64,000 nt of DNA from Agaricus subrufescens (lineage: Eukaryota; Basidiomycota; Agaricomycetes; Agaricales; Agaricaceae): the NCBI GenBank assembly GCA_029945375.1, contig CM057057.1, positions 4,960,001-5,024,000 on the forward strand, read 5' to 3'. Positions 31,295 through 41,367 of the stretch are shown here, one piece after another. Position 1 is the first letter of the stretch. Each line of letters begins with the position of its first letter. A model generated the notes under the pieces. That model saw only the letters and a list, made by a program, of their open reading frames with translations. It was not told the origin of the DNA and searched no databases. The position numbers and the translations under genes were made by a program.

Positions 31295-33558
31295 TTTTTT
31301 TTTTTTTGTAATCAATTCACCTCTCGGTGGACCGATTCAATAGCTATTTACTACGGTTAGATACTCTGAGCGTACGCTAAGAACCGGATGCCATGCGGCG
31401 TTTCCATATGAGCCCGAGTCCATTACATGGAGTCATTCTGTACATGGGTGGGGGAGAAACCGTATCCTGCGCGACGTGGTCAAGCGCTCGATGATAAGAA
31501 AGAAAACATATCAAAATGAAAAAGAAAAAGATAATGGGGGAAAAGAAAAAGTGCCCGAAGCGAGCGCGATGCTACAGCGAAAACATTACACTTAACTTTA
31601 ACCCCGGATACAACAGCTTGAGGGCCGTCGGTGTCAAACGCGGACGATATAGCGGTGAGGAAATGATGGGTGCATTATACAACAACTCCCGAAAAGGCCG
31701 ATGAAAGCCTCTACTTGCGCGATGGGAACTGGCGCCTGAGCCAGTCCCGGTCGAACCGATTGTCCCAGAACGGACACGAAGTGTCCGTTGTGGAGTGCGC
31801 CGTCTTCTTCTTCTTCGCTGCAGAGCAGTTAGCGCAGTGGCGGGCATCGGGATCCTTCTTCATCACAATCGCGGCCTGGACATGGGACTCCGCAGTATGC
31901 GGTCCCGCGCAGTGGGGGCATCGGACGCCTTTGGATTGGCAGATGTCGGAGTGGTGGCCCCACCTCTGGCACCGAGTGCAGAGGGCAGAGCCGGGCCGGG
32001 GGGCAGCGCCCCGGATTTGACAGTTGTGGCCTCCAATGAAGACCTGCTTACCAATGAAGTCTCGGGCAACTCGGCCAGAGACAGTGTCAGAGATGTCCAA
32101 CCACGCTACGCACGTGTCGGAGTGTCGTGATGTCCGCATGAAACGGACGGAGTGTTTGAGGGCGCGGGACAGAGAAAGTCCGACGGGGGAATCGTTAAGG
32201 GCGAGGGTGAAGGCCTCGCGCTGCGCAGTGAGCCATCGAGCTGGTTCGGCGGGGACAAGAGGAATGTCAATGACCTTGAGGTACGACGTGGATGTGGGAG
32301 TGGCGGCCTGGAGAGGGATGAGGCCGTTGGGATCGACGAGTCGGCGGATGTGCTTGAGCACGAAGGCGGACTCGGGTTGAGAGAGGACCCGGTTTGCGGC
32401 AATGTGAATGCCGGTGGCGGTGTCGGAAGAAGATTCGAGAACGACCTCGGACTTGAGGTCGCTCTTGAGCCGGTTATTGCACTCCCGGAGAATCCCAGGA
32501 GTGATGTTGATGGCGCGGATGTTAGATCCGGCCGGGGGGGTGATGTGGACGCCTCATCGTGTAGCGCCATGAGAAGTGTGTTTCCCCTTGCGTGCCGGGG
32601 CACGCTTGGAGACAGTGGGGGCAGTGGAGGGAGCTGGGGCCTTGGGGAGGGAGGGGACACTGGCCGGCTTTGCCTTGAGGATCGGTTTCAGGAGAACTCG
32701 CTTGGCTGCGGGAGCAGCCGGAGTCCTTCCAAATCCGGATTTCTTGGGGGTCGAAGGGGGCGATTCGATTCGAACTTTCTTCGACTGAGGTGCCGCAGCC
32801 TCATGCTCAACCTCGGCCATCGGGGACCGGGGTCTAGAGGGGGCACTCAGAGTCAAAGGTGGGAGGGGAGCGGGGGGTTTGACTGGGGAGGGGGGAGCAG
32901 CGGCGCCAGTCTGGCCAATGATAATGGCAAGGGCGGTCTCGAAAGAGGTTACGCCGGCCATGTTCTGAAATTCAATGTTCTTGTGAGCGCCACTCGAAAG
33001 AATATTGAAAATGAGACGCAAAACTTCGCTGGCGTAGCCAGTGAAGTCTGCGTCGGGGCTCATCTGGGGTACCAAGTCGGCCGCGGTTGCGATCGACGCA
33101 GCGAGACGGTTCTTCTTGCCCGGTTGGGCCGATGGCGAGAAGAGTTGGGAGCGGGAGGGGGTCGATGGTTGGCCACGGACCGGGGTAGTCAGATCCCCAG
33201 ACGCATACGACAACGGAGTCGTCGCAGCTTGGGAGGGACCTGGAATGGGAGTGACGGGGGGGTCGGGCGAAGAGAAGAAGCCAGCGCCGCCAGCCTTGCC
33301 CTTCGCTTTGAGATGTGAGCGCATCTTCTCGATGCGACTCGCCTTCGGTGTTTGAGGCACCTGTAAGATCGCTTTCTCCACATCTCTGCGGAGTCCGCGC
33401 GGCAGCTCAGAGTCGGAGTCTGTCTCCCAGTCGCCATTGTCGAAATCGGGTCGTGTATCCATGGCTAGACGCTATGTAGAACGATGTACTGCTACTTAAT
33501 GCTACAACCACTGAGGCTTCCAAAAGAGGAAGGTAGTGGAGCAGAGTCAAGAAGCGAT
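31295..33558 (-). mobile_element. Half-LINE D (ORF1-only LINE, 2264 bp)
   Basis: This element is complete: a 13-base T tract at the 3' end (31295-31307, minus strand), and a 5' end at 33558 with the CTTCTTGAC...CCACTACCTTCC motif. A 15-bp target duplication GATTGTAGAGCCATC flanks it (31280-31294 and 33559-33573). It contains ORF1 and a ~400-bp 3' UTR and has no endonuclease or RT sequence. It is inserted in cop2. Confidence 0.9.
31711..33462 (-). pseudogene. Half-LINE D ORF1, one in-frame stop
   Basis: ORF1 starts at ATG 33462 (MDTRPDFDNGDW). Blocks in order are a Pro-rich N-terminus, a conserved Gag-like segment (RLIFNILSSGAHKNIEFQNM), a basic Pro-rich middle, then RAINIT...RARDFIGK-like and knuckles LCTRCQRWGHHSDIC / CPHCAGPH..ESH / CANCSA. 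It ends at a stop at 31711-31713 after FDRDWLRRQF. The only lesion seen is TGA at 32554-32556 (GATR-stop-G), where half-LINE F has CGT. Half-LINE J has the same TGA. Confidence 0.85.
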
Positions 33559-34027
33559 GATTGTAGAGCCATCTAGCTCAGCAGAGTTGTTGGAGTGAAT
33601 AGTGGCCGTAAAAAGTGTTGTTCCCTTGCACTGGAAAGCGATAGAGCGAGCAGAAATGGTGATATTGAAGCCCTTGTGCTGAGCAAGGTATAAACATGAC
33701 AGCAGATTACTCCTGAGGTCAGGAACATGTAGTACCCTCAAAAACTCGACCGCTCTAGCCTCCTTTCCATTAACAACTGGTTTAAACACCACAGAACCTA
33801 TCCCTGCAGAGTATACCACTGAATTATCAGCTAATCGGATGGGAATGTGGTTGGGGGAGTAGTTCTTGAACCAGTGACGATGTGGGGTCATATGAGAAGT
33901 GGCCCCAGTGTCTGCAAGCCAATGGAAGTCAGCATTGAGCTGTAGAGGCATAGAAAGCGAAGGGGAAGGGGAGGGATGTGAGGCACTTGCATTTACAGCA
34001 AATTCACGGACTCTCTGCACTTTTTCG
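33559..34027 (-). pseudogene. copia protease segment of cop2
   Basis: This segment encodes FHWLADTGATSHMT, the aspartic protease active site (DTGAT) of Ty1/copia, followed by the NLLSCLYLAQHKGFNI region. It is in phase with the piece at 31294 across half-LINE D. Its gag side is cut by the solo LTR. Confidence 0.85.
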
Positions 34028-34344
34028 TGTTGGAACGAGAACGTAGAGTTCGCAGTGGCGATCCTAACGACGCTAGTATTGAGCGGATCGGATGAGAAAT
34101 GAGCTAGTATTAGCACAGTTAATCTGTGGACAAGTATAAGAAGCTATAACAACAATACAAAGAGATTGCTCACCTGTGGACAAGTATAAGAAGCTAAAGA
34201 CTTTTAAGTCGTCCACAGGCAAGTTCAACATGCGCTGACTAATCTATCACGTGAACGGAAGCGTCCGCTTTACTCTAAGTCGAGATATACACAAAACAAA
34301 TTAACCAGTCACTCTAATAACTGAATGCTTGGGGCATTCTAACA
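34028..34344 (-). repeat. Solo LTR-B with 5-bp target duplication
   Basis: It is a complete 317-bp LTR-B with TTTCG on both sides (34023-34027 and 34345-34349) and cop2 gag/protease continuing outside. This is the classic trace of an intact copia insertion reduced by LTR-LTR recombination. Confidence 0.93.
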
Positions 34345-34745
34345 TTTCGGGGCTAGAAGTCGAAGAGGAGCTTGCTGCAGAGCCTGAGGCGTCATTTGAA
34401 GCGTCCTGAGCCTTGTTAGCCTTATTTCCACGAGTTCTAGGCTTCTGGGCGTCCTCCTGAGCGCGTTTTCTCGCGTTTTCGAACGCCCTACACGTCTCCA
34501 CCTTGTGACCCAGCCTCCCACAGAAATTGCAGCTCACTGACGCGTTTTTGAAGCCAGAGCGAGCAGCTAGAGCCTGGGAGCCTCCCAAAGCGTCCCCAGC
34601 GCGTTTTTTGCGTTGAATATCCTCTGTGACAAAGGCCTGATGAATGGTGTCCAGAGCCTCCCACATCTTCACGGGGTCGTCCTGGATGCCATTAAAGTGT
34701 ACCCTCTGCTCCTCTTCAACCATCAAGGATAGCCAGCCAGCAGCC
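34345..34745 (-). pseudogene. copia gag segment of cop2 with zinc knuckle
   Basis: The knuckle is CNFCGRLGHKVETC (CX2CX4HX4C), followed by a Ser/Ala-rich tail. Compared with cop7, about 270 bp of gag between WEAL and HQAFVTED are missing. The 5' part of gag is cut off by the LTR-B of cop3 at 34746. Confidence 0.85.
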
Positions 34746-34893
34746 TGTTGGAAGTAGAACGTAGAGTTCGCAGTGGCGATCCTAACGACACTAGTATCAA
34801 GCGGATCGGATAAGAAATGAGCTAGTATTAGCACAGTTAATCTGTGGACAAGTATAAGAAGCTAAAACAACAATACAAAGAGATTGCTCACCT

Positions 34894-35144
34894 TGTCAGG
34901 TGATGACAGGTCAAGTCATCTGACAGCTTTGGAGCTCTGAGTTCTCACAAGAAACTGCCTAGTGCCCCAGCCCCTGGAGTGGGCCTGCAGTAGTGAGTTC
35001 CAACTCTAGGCCTAGGGTACATATATATGTATAATATCCTAGCTCCTATAATACCAAGACCATGTAGCTCAGTGGTTAGAGCTCCCTGGTGCAATTGGGG
35101 TGGTCCCAGGTTACCCTGGTGTGGTCGGCTTTCACGTCCCAACA
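34894..35144 (+). mobile_element. TG...CA element carrying a tRNA-like gene, copy 1 (251 bp)
   Basis: It starts TGTCAGGTGATG and ends CGTCCCAACA. It is the reverse orientation of the copy at 51280-51528, with high identity, and is inserted in the LTR-B of cop3. The expected 5-bp duplication is only partly kept (CACCT at left, CATT at right). It contains TATATATGTATAATA just before the tRNA-like gene. Confidence 0.8.
35058..35126 (+). pseudogene. tRNA-Cys(GCA)-like sequence, damaged T-arm
   Basis: It has the same 5' half as the intact copy at 51297-51368 (box A TAGCTCAGTGG), but three bases of the T-loop are lost (CCAGGTTACCCTGG in place of a 7-nt loop). Box B and folding are broken. It is probably inactive. 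Confidence 0.75.
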
Positions 35145-35321
35145 CATTGTGGACAAGTATAAGAGCTAAAAGACTTCCTAAGTCGTCACAGGCAAGTTCA
35201 ACATGTGCTGACTAATTCTACCACGTGAGCGGAAGCGTCTGCTATACTCTGAAGTCGAGATATACTCAAAACAAATTAACCGGTCACTCTAATAACTGAA
35301 AATGCTTGGGGCATTCTAACA

Positions 35322-37217
35322 CACCCATGATCCAAGCAGTCTAGTGTCCAAGTCCCAATAGCGGGACAGCAAAATCAATCACCTTTGGTGCTACAGCCTT
35401 GGTCAGAATGTCGGCCACTTGCTGATCAGTTGAAACATAGAGTGGATCGATGATTCCTTCTTCTACAGCCTCCCAGAGCCAGTAGAACCGAGATCTAGGT
35501 GTTTCATGCACCTGTGGTGCTCAGGATTCTTTGCTACACTGATTCCAGACTTGTTATCAACAAATAAAGTCGAAGCAAGTGTCTGGGGGAAGCTAAACTC
35601 GCTGAGAACGTTCCTAGTCCACTTGATCTCCTTTCCAGCCTCAACAGCAGCTACAAACTTGGCCTCAGTGCTCCAGAGAGTCACAAAAGGCTGACAATTT
35701 GAGGACCAGCCCACAGCAGCACTAGAGACAATGGTCACATATCCACCTGTAGCTTGACCTGTGGCCTCACAGCCACCATGAGAGGCATTGGAATAGGTGG
35801 TAAACAGTTCCCCAGAGTCACCACCCCTATAGACAAGCTGGTAGTGCAGGGTGCCCTTCAAATAGCGAAGTAAATGCTTCACTGCAAGCCAATGGGCAGG
35901 AGCTGGGTTATGATTGAATCTCCCAAGGTAGGAGACAGCATAAGCGATGTCGGGACGAGTCATGGTGGCGAGATACTGCAGGGCACCTACAGCAGAGAGA
36001 TAGGGAACTGATTTCATCTCAGCCTGCTCCTTGAGAGAGGGCACAATGTCTGAGAGCTCAGATCCAGGAGGTAGAGGGGTGGAAAGGGAGTTAGAATTGT
36101 CCATATTGAACCATTCTAGCAGCTCCTTGATGTAGTGCTCTTGGGAGAGGGAGATGGAACAATTAGTGCGATTCTGCTTCACCTGAATGCCCAGCAGAAG
36201 TGTGGTAGAGCCTAGATCTCGCAGTTTGAAGTGCTGAGACAGCTCCAAGACAGCAGAGGCCATAGCTGCATCACTTTTAGAGACTAGGGTAATGTCATCA
36301 ATGAAGACAGGCACTATGACCTTAATGTCTCCATTGGAATAGATGTAGATGGAGTTGTCGGAGCGAAGTCTGGAGTAGCCAATACCCTCTAGAACACCTT
36401 GGAGCTTCTTACTCCATTGTCTGGCAGCCTGCAGGCCTGTAGAGACGATTTTCGGGCCTGAAGACCATATTAGGTCCCCAGTGTGGTAGCCCAACTGGTT
36501 GTCTCATGAATCTCCTCTTCGAGTTCCCCATAGGTAAAGGCAGAGAGATGTCGACAGAGCGCATTTTGAAACCTTCTCTTGCAGCTAAGGCTACAATGAG
36601 GCACAGGAGACGGGGCGAAATGTAGGAGCAAAAACCTCGGTGTAATCAAAGCCAGGACGCTGGGAGAAGCCCTTAGATGCTGGGAGAAGCCCTTGGCAAC
36701 AAGGCGAGCCTGCGGCGCTCAATTGAGCCGTCGGCATGCCTTTTAACCTTGAATACCCATCCAGAGTTGACTACCTTCTTTCAGGAGCCAATTGGCAGAG
36801 TTCCCAGGTCCTGTTGGCCTCCAGATTGAAAATCTTGGTGTTACAAGCGTCCTACCAGTGAGAGTGATCAGGGGACTGCATAGCCAGCCTGTAGGAGCGA
36901 GGATCTGCATTAGAAACCACTCCAGCAAACTCTACATCACAAAAGTCACTGTCAACCAAAAAAGCGGCCTGCTCTTCTAGTTCTGGGTTGTCTCCAGGTA
37001 GGTCGATGTTTTTGACCCTCCACCACTCACCAGGAGGTTGTCTAACTCGATTGGTGCACCTAGGGACTCTTGGAGGCTCAGCAGGCACAGGAGCAGTTGG
37101 AGGAGTGACAGGGAGTGGTGCAGAAGGTTGTGGAGGCATTCTAGGTGGAGAGGGAGCAACAGGAGATGCAGGAGCGATCACAGGACCTTCAGGAGCATTC
37201 TGAGGTGCTTTAGACTC
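35322..37217 (-). pseudogene. copia RT-RNase H remnant of cop3
   Basis: RT with VFIDDITLVS and RNase H are readable from 36494 down to 35463. Both have substitutions in conserved spots (WSTEAKF for SSTEAEF), and the C-terminus is frameshifted near 35480. From 36480 to 37000 many small deletions and a duplicated GATGCTGGGAGAAGCCC-like block scramble the start of RT. The linker (PPRVPRCTNRVRQPPGEWW) is at about 37000-37110. Confidence 0.82.
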
Positions 37218-37306
37218 ATCATCGCTTCTTGACTTCTTACCACCACCTTCCTGTTTTGGAAGTCTCAGTGGTTTAGCTGTACTTGGAGCAATATACGTTC
37301 TGCACT

Positions 37307-38025
37307 ATGGATACCCGCAAGGATTTCGATTCTGGCAACTGGGAAACCAATAGCGACGATGATTCGAAGCTGCCGCCTGCTATGCGGGCTGCAGGTGAAG
37401 CGTTGGAAATGGAGTTGGAGACTCCAAAGGCCGCGCGTATCGCGAAGATGCGTGCACATCTAGCAGGTAAGGGCAAGACCAAGGACGTTTCGTTCTCGGA
37501 CACTGCCCCCGCCGTCTCCTCATCCGACTTCAATCGCGTCCTCGCAGATGCATCGGAGTCAATTTCCAGGCTCATGAAGGAGGATTCCCCCGCCCCTCAA
37601 GCCAAGACTCGCGCCGAACGCAGGCGCGGACAACCTAAGGAGCCGATCTGGCCGTCCACCCCCGTTACCCCCACCCCATCGGGCTCTCGCCAGCCCGGTG
37701 GGACCGCTCAGTCGCTGCTTGAGGCTATCTCCTCGCCAGCCACCCCCAAAACCCCTCGTGCCGCTTCGATCTACACGCCTACCAAGGTACCTGGAAAGAA
37801 GCGTGGACTCGCTGTGTCGCTGTCGACCGCCGCTGACATCGTCCAGCAAACCCCCCCCGACGACAACTTCATCGGCTATGCTGATGAACTGTTACGTCTT
37901 ATTTTCAATATTTTGTCGAGTGGCGCTCACAAGAATATTGATTTTCAGAACATGGCTGGAGTCTGCTCATTTGAGACGGCTCTTGCTATTATCATAGGTC
38001 AAACTGGTGCGGCGTCGCCCCCTCC
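37307..38025 (+). pseudogene. Half-LINE F ORF1, N-terminal half
   Basis: ORF1 starts at ATG 37307 (MDTRKDFDSGNWE) and is open up to the insertion of element N. It contains the Gag-like segment LLRLIFNILSSGAHKNIDFQ and ends in TGAASPP. The C-terminal half resumes at 39453. ORF1 is otherwise undamaged, so this is an intact gene broken by one insertion. Confidence 0.85.
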
Positions 38026-39452
38026 TTTTTTTTTTTTTTTTTTGTATCAATGGCACCTCTCGGTGGACCTTTTATTCAAGTAGCTATACGACATCCGGTT
38101 AGATACTCCGGGCATACTACAAGAATATGGCAGCCATGACGCGTCGCCGAAAGAAACATTAGCCCCAAACAACATTATAATCATATATCGTATCCGGCGG
38201 AATTTACATCGCCTCGAGGAGTAAAATAAAAGAAAAAGGGAAATAATGATAAAAATAATGGGCCGTAGGGAAAAGTGTACGAAACGAGCCTTAGCTCAAG
38301 CAAACATAACACCTACATAACAGCCCGGATACGCCCCCGATTTTCTGACGAGGCGGTTGCAGTCGCGCGCGCAGCGCAGCGAGTGCAGATGGTGGGTGCC
38401 GGTGGAACGCGCTCCCGTGAAAAGAATGACGAAGGCGGCTAGGCGCCTGAAGAGATCGTGGAGGGCTGGCCATCGCATAGAGTAGCCAGGGCCGGGAGAG
38501 AGTGTTGGGGCAGCTGGGTGCCGGGAACGAATGAGGGGACCGGCTACGAAGTAGCCGGGGCCGGAAGGGACAGGATGGAGAAGTCGGGGGATTTACGACT
38601 TTCCAAGTGTTGGGTCGAAAGACCCGGAGCGTGAGGTCACGTCACAAAGTAACGCGACCACTCGGTGCCAGCCAAAAATAGCTAGCCAATGGTGGACGGA
38701 CCCAGGGTAGGATCCGGCCGAGGAGAGGACGGAGGAGCCACGCACAAGTGCGCAGCAAGGTGGTGGCCGCCAGAAAATGGACGACCGGAGGGGATCGAGC
38801 AGCGCGATGCTGCTGAAAAATGGTGCACGGCGGGAGGGTCTCTTGAAGACACCGCAGCCCGGTGCGGAAGGGGATCGGACCGTCCGATGGGGAAAAAGAA
38901 GGGGGGACGGCAAAAGTTGGACGTGGTCGCATCCGACGTCCGTTGAGAGAAGGGAATGTGGGCGCTGTGAGCGGCGCCGACGCGGTGGTGTCCGGAGGGT
39001 GTTGGCCAGTCCAGACGAGAGGGTGCGCCCATGAGAAGAGTGGGCGCGAGTGGTGGAACGAAGGTTTTTCGTCCCGAGTAGAAAAGGAAAGTGAGGCGCA
39101 AAGAGCGGCGCCAGCGCAGTGGTGTCCAAGAGGTTTGTGACCGTCCTGGACGAGGGGTGCGCCCCCAAGAAGAGAGCGCGAGGGTGGGACGCAGAAACTA
39201 CGCCCCGAGGGTCAAGCGGAAGGGGAGTAACATACCCCAAGGCCGCCCAACAGTGGTCGACACGACATCCATCGATAGCACAGATGCCGACCGCGCTATT
39301 CAACTCGAACCTCTGGGATATCAGCAGGGAGTGAGACCCCGCCTACACAGCGCCCCCTACGATTTCACCGAGGAGTGGACATCTCAGCTACTAAGGCGTA
39401 GGCCCCACCCATCCCAAAAGGGAAGGTGGTGGTTAGAGGTCAAGAAGGGAAT
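38026..39452 (-). mobile_element. Element N: 1.43-kb LINE-ended element without ORF1
   Basis: It is flanked by GGCGTCGCCCCCTCC (38011-38025; right copy at 39453 with one extra C) and ends in an 18-base T tract (minus-strand A tail). Its first ~45 bases (minus strand, TCCCTTCTTGACCTC...CCACCACCTTCCC) match half-LINE 5' ends. Its last ~380 bases (38044 to about 38425) match the complete half-LINE 3' UTR. The ~1 kb between (38426-39400) replaces ORF1 with GC-rich sequence matching nothing else here. It contains a diverged ~145-bp tandem duplication (about 38942-39215). A 236-codon open frame (39303-38593, no ATG at its start) is of doubtful meaning. Confidence 0.8.
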
Positions 39453-40647
39453 GGCGTCGCCCCCCTCCCCAGCCAAACCCACCACCCCCCTCTTCCTCCC
39501 TTCCACCCCCGTCGTTCCCTCATCGCGTCCCCGGTCCCCGATGGCCGAGGACGAGGTAACTACCCCGGTCCCGAAGAAAGTCCGGATCCAGTCGCCCCCT
39601 GGACCACCCAAGCAACCCGCTTTAGGGAAGCGTGCCCCGGCTGCTCCCGCAGCTGTTCGAGCACCTCCCAAGAGCGCTCTCAAGGCCAAGCCGGCCTCTG
39701 TTCCCTCCCTTCCCAAGGCCCCGGCTCCCTCCTCTGCTCCCGCTGTCTCTCGCCGTGCTCCTGCATGCAAGGGTAAGCACACCAGCCACGGCGCTTCACG
39801 CCGTGGCGTTCTCATTCATCCACCGGCCGGATCTACAATCCGTGCTATTAATATCACTCCCGATATCCTCCGGGAGTGCAACCGCCACCTCAAGGATGAC
39901 CTCAAGTCTGAGGTCATTCTGGAATCTTCTTCTGACTCGGCTTCCGGCATCTTCATTGCCGCCTCCCGGGTACTCTCTAAGCCCGAATCTGCGTGCGTGC
40001 TTAGGCATGTACGCCGCCTCGTCGACCCCAACAGACTCATCCCCCTCCAGTCCGCCACTCCTACCTCCACGTCCTACCTTAAGGTTTTGGACGTACCACT
40101 CATTCCGGCCCCCCCCGCCACATGGATCCAAGCGCAGCGCGAGGCGTTCACCGTCGCGATGCACAACTCGCCAGTGGGTAAATCCTTATCCGCTCACATC
40201 AAACACGCTGTCCGGTTTATGCGGACCTCACGTAAATCCGACACTTGCATTGCTTGGGTCGATATCGCAGACTCCGTCTCTGGCCGCACGGCCCGGGACT
40301 TCATTGGTAAGCACATCTTTATAGGTGGGCGCAACTGTCAAATCCGCGGCGCTGCTCCGCGGCCCGGCTCAGCTCTATGCACTCGTTGTCAACGATGGGG
40401 CCATCATTCCGACGTATGCCGATCTAAGGGCATACGCTGTCCTCACTGCGCGGGCCCGCACTCGGCCGACTCGCATATTCCGGCGTCCATAGCGATGAAG
40501 AAGAATCCGGACGACTGCCATTGCGCCAACTGCTCTGCAGCGAAGAAGAAGGATAAGGCGCACTCCACAACGGACACTTCGTGTCCGTTCTGGAACAACC
40601 GTTTCGATCGGGATTGGCTCAAGCGCCAGTTCCCATCGAAGAAGTAA
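39453..40647 (+). pseudogene. Half-LINE F ORF1, C-terminal half
   Basis: It continues from SPAKPTTPL through a Pro/Lys-rich middle (KVRIQSPPGPPK), SRRGVLIHPPAGS, TARDFIGKHIFIGGRNC, the knuckles LCTRCQRWGHHSDVC, CPHCAGPHSADSH and CHCANCSA, and ends FDRDWLKRQFPSKK with TAA at 40645-40647. No internal stop is present. This is the best-preserved C-terminal half of the family. Confidence 0.87.
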
Positions 40648-41059
40648 GAAATCTCATCGTTTCTTTCAGGAGCACGCGCCGCCGGTACCCACCATTTTCC
40701 CTCGCCATCTCGTCCGCGATCGTCAACCGGCTTGTCTGAAAATCGGGGCTGTATCCAAGTCTGAACGTAGGTGATTCGTGTTTGCTTGAGCTAAGGCTCG
40801 CTTCGCTCGCTTCTCTTTCGGACTTATCATTTCTTTTTCACTTTGTTATGTTTTCTTTTCTTTTCTTTCCTCGAGGCGATGTACATTCCGCCGGATACGT
40901 TTTTCTTTTAATCATGTTGTTAGGGGCTTAATGTTTTCACTTGGATACGCATCATGGCATCCATATTCTTGTAGTATGCCCAGATTATCTACCTGGATGT
41001 CGTATAGCTACTTGAATAAAAGGTCCACCGAGAGGTGCCGTTGATACAAAAAAAAAAAA

Positions 41060-41367
41060 GGTGCTTTAGACTCTTCAGGATGAATAGCAGTTGCAGGAGT
41101 CGGACTGGGCAGTGGAGACGGTGCAGGGAGAGGCCAGATACCACCCCCTTCATCCTGGAGAGGTGGGAAGTCGAAATGCGATGAGGGGAGCGCTGGAGAG
41201 GGCTCTGAAGCGATAGGAGTTTTGGGAGAGCTGGGAGGGCCAGCAAATGAAGGAATAGCATTGAGTTGAGCTCTAGAAGTGCCAGGGAAGTACCTTTCAT
41301 CGAATTCTGCCCTTTCAGAGATGATTGAACGCTTGGTGACTGGGTTATAGAACTTCCAGCCCTTGTA
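41060..41367 (-). pseudogene. copia integrase/linker piece of cop3
   Basis: It encodes the linker (cysteine-free, Pro/Ser-rich) and the GYKGWKFYNP end of integrase on the minus strand. It continues the cop3 body interrupted at 37217. It is cut at 41367 by the T tract of half-LINE G. Confidence 0.8.

Larger units (their letters stand above)
7757..34745 (-). mobile_element. cop2, minus-strand copia split by LINE-C, half-LINE D and a solo LTR
   Basis: Four minus-strand pieces read in order as one element: gag zinc knuckle (34745-34345), protease and start of integrase (34027-33559), a 108-bp piece (31294-31187), and integrase to RNase H (9694-7757). Each gap is explained by a younger insertion with target duplications: solo LTR (TTTCG), half-LINE D (GATTGTAGAGCCATC) and LINE-C (CTTCACATCAGCA). 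cop2 is therefore the oldest recognisable host of this region. Its ends are cut by cop1b (left) and cop3 (right). Confidence 0.85.
34746..35321 (-). repeat. LTR-B of cop3, interrupted by a tRNA-bearing element
   Basis: The LTR-B sequence is contiguous once the 251-bp insertion at 34894-35144 is removed. It has several single-base indels relative to the other copies. Confidence 0.88.
37218..41059 (+). mobile_element. Half-LINE F, interrupted by element N
   Basis: The 5' end is ATCATCGCTTCTTGAC...ACCACCACCTTCCTG and the 3' end is a 12-base A tract (41048-41059). A 14-bp target duplication GGTGCTTTAGACTC flanks it. Without the 1427-bp element N the length is about 2.4 kb. Its 3' UTR carries TCGAGGCGATGTACATTCC (40871-40889) and continues into CGCCGGATACGTT, the block also seen in LINE-A. 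Confidence 0.88.
34746..41367 (-). mobile_element. cop3, degenerate copia carrying half-LINE F
   Basis: This minus-strand element has its 3' LTR-B at 34746-35321 and a body at 35322-37217. Half-LINE F then interrupts it (GGTGCTTTAGACTC duplicated at 37204-37217 and 41060-41073), and it resumes at 41060-41367. Half-LINE G cuts it at 41368. It is among the most eroded copia copies here. Confidence 0.82.

Noticed and set aside
32530..32545. Programmed frameshift at the C run in half-LINE ORF1
   Set aside because: The two halves of ORF1 in D and in J are in the same frame. The break is a nearby TGA codon, and the C-run lengths are compatible with an uninterrupted frame.
35058..35126. Functional host tRNA gene
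   Set aside because: It lies within a repeated TG...CA element inside a copia LTR and has lost bases from the T-loop, so it is listed as a pseudogene. The intact relative at 51297-51368 is also treated as element-borne.
38593..39303. 236-codon minus-strand open frame in element N
   Set aside because: It has no ATG near its start, GC-rich sequence gives long open frames in several phases, and I recognise no domain. It is mentioned under element N only.
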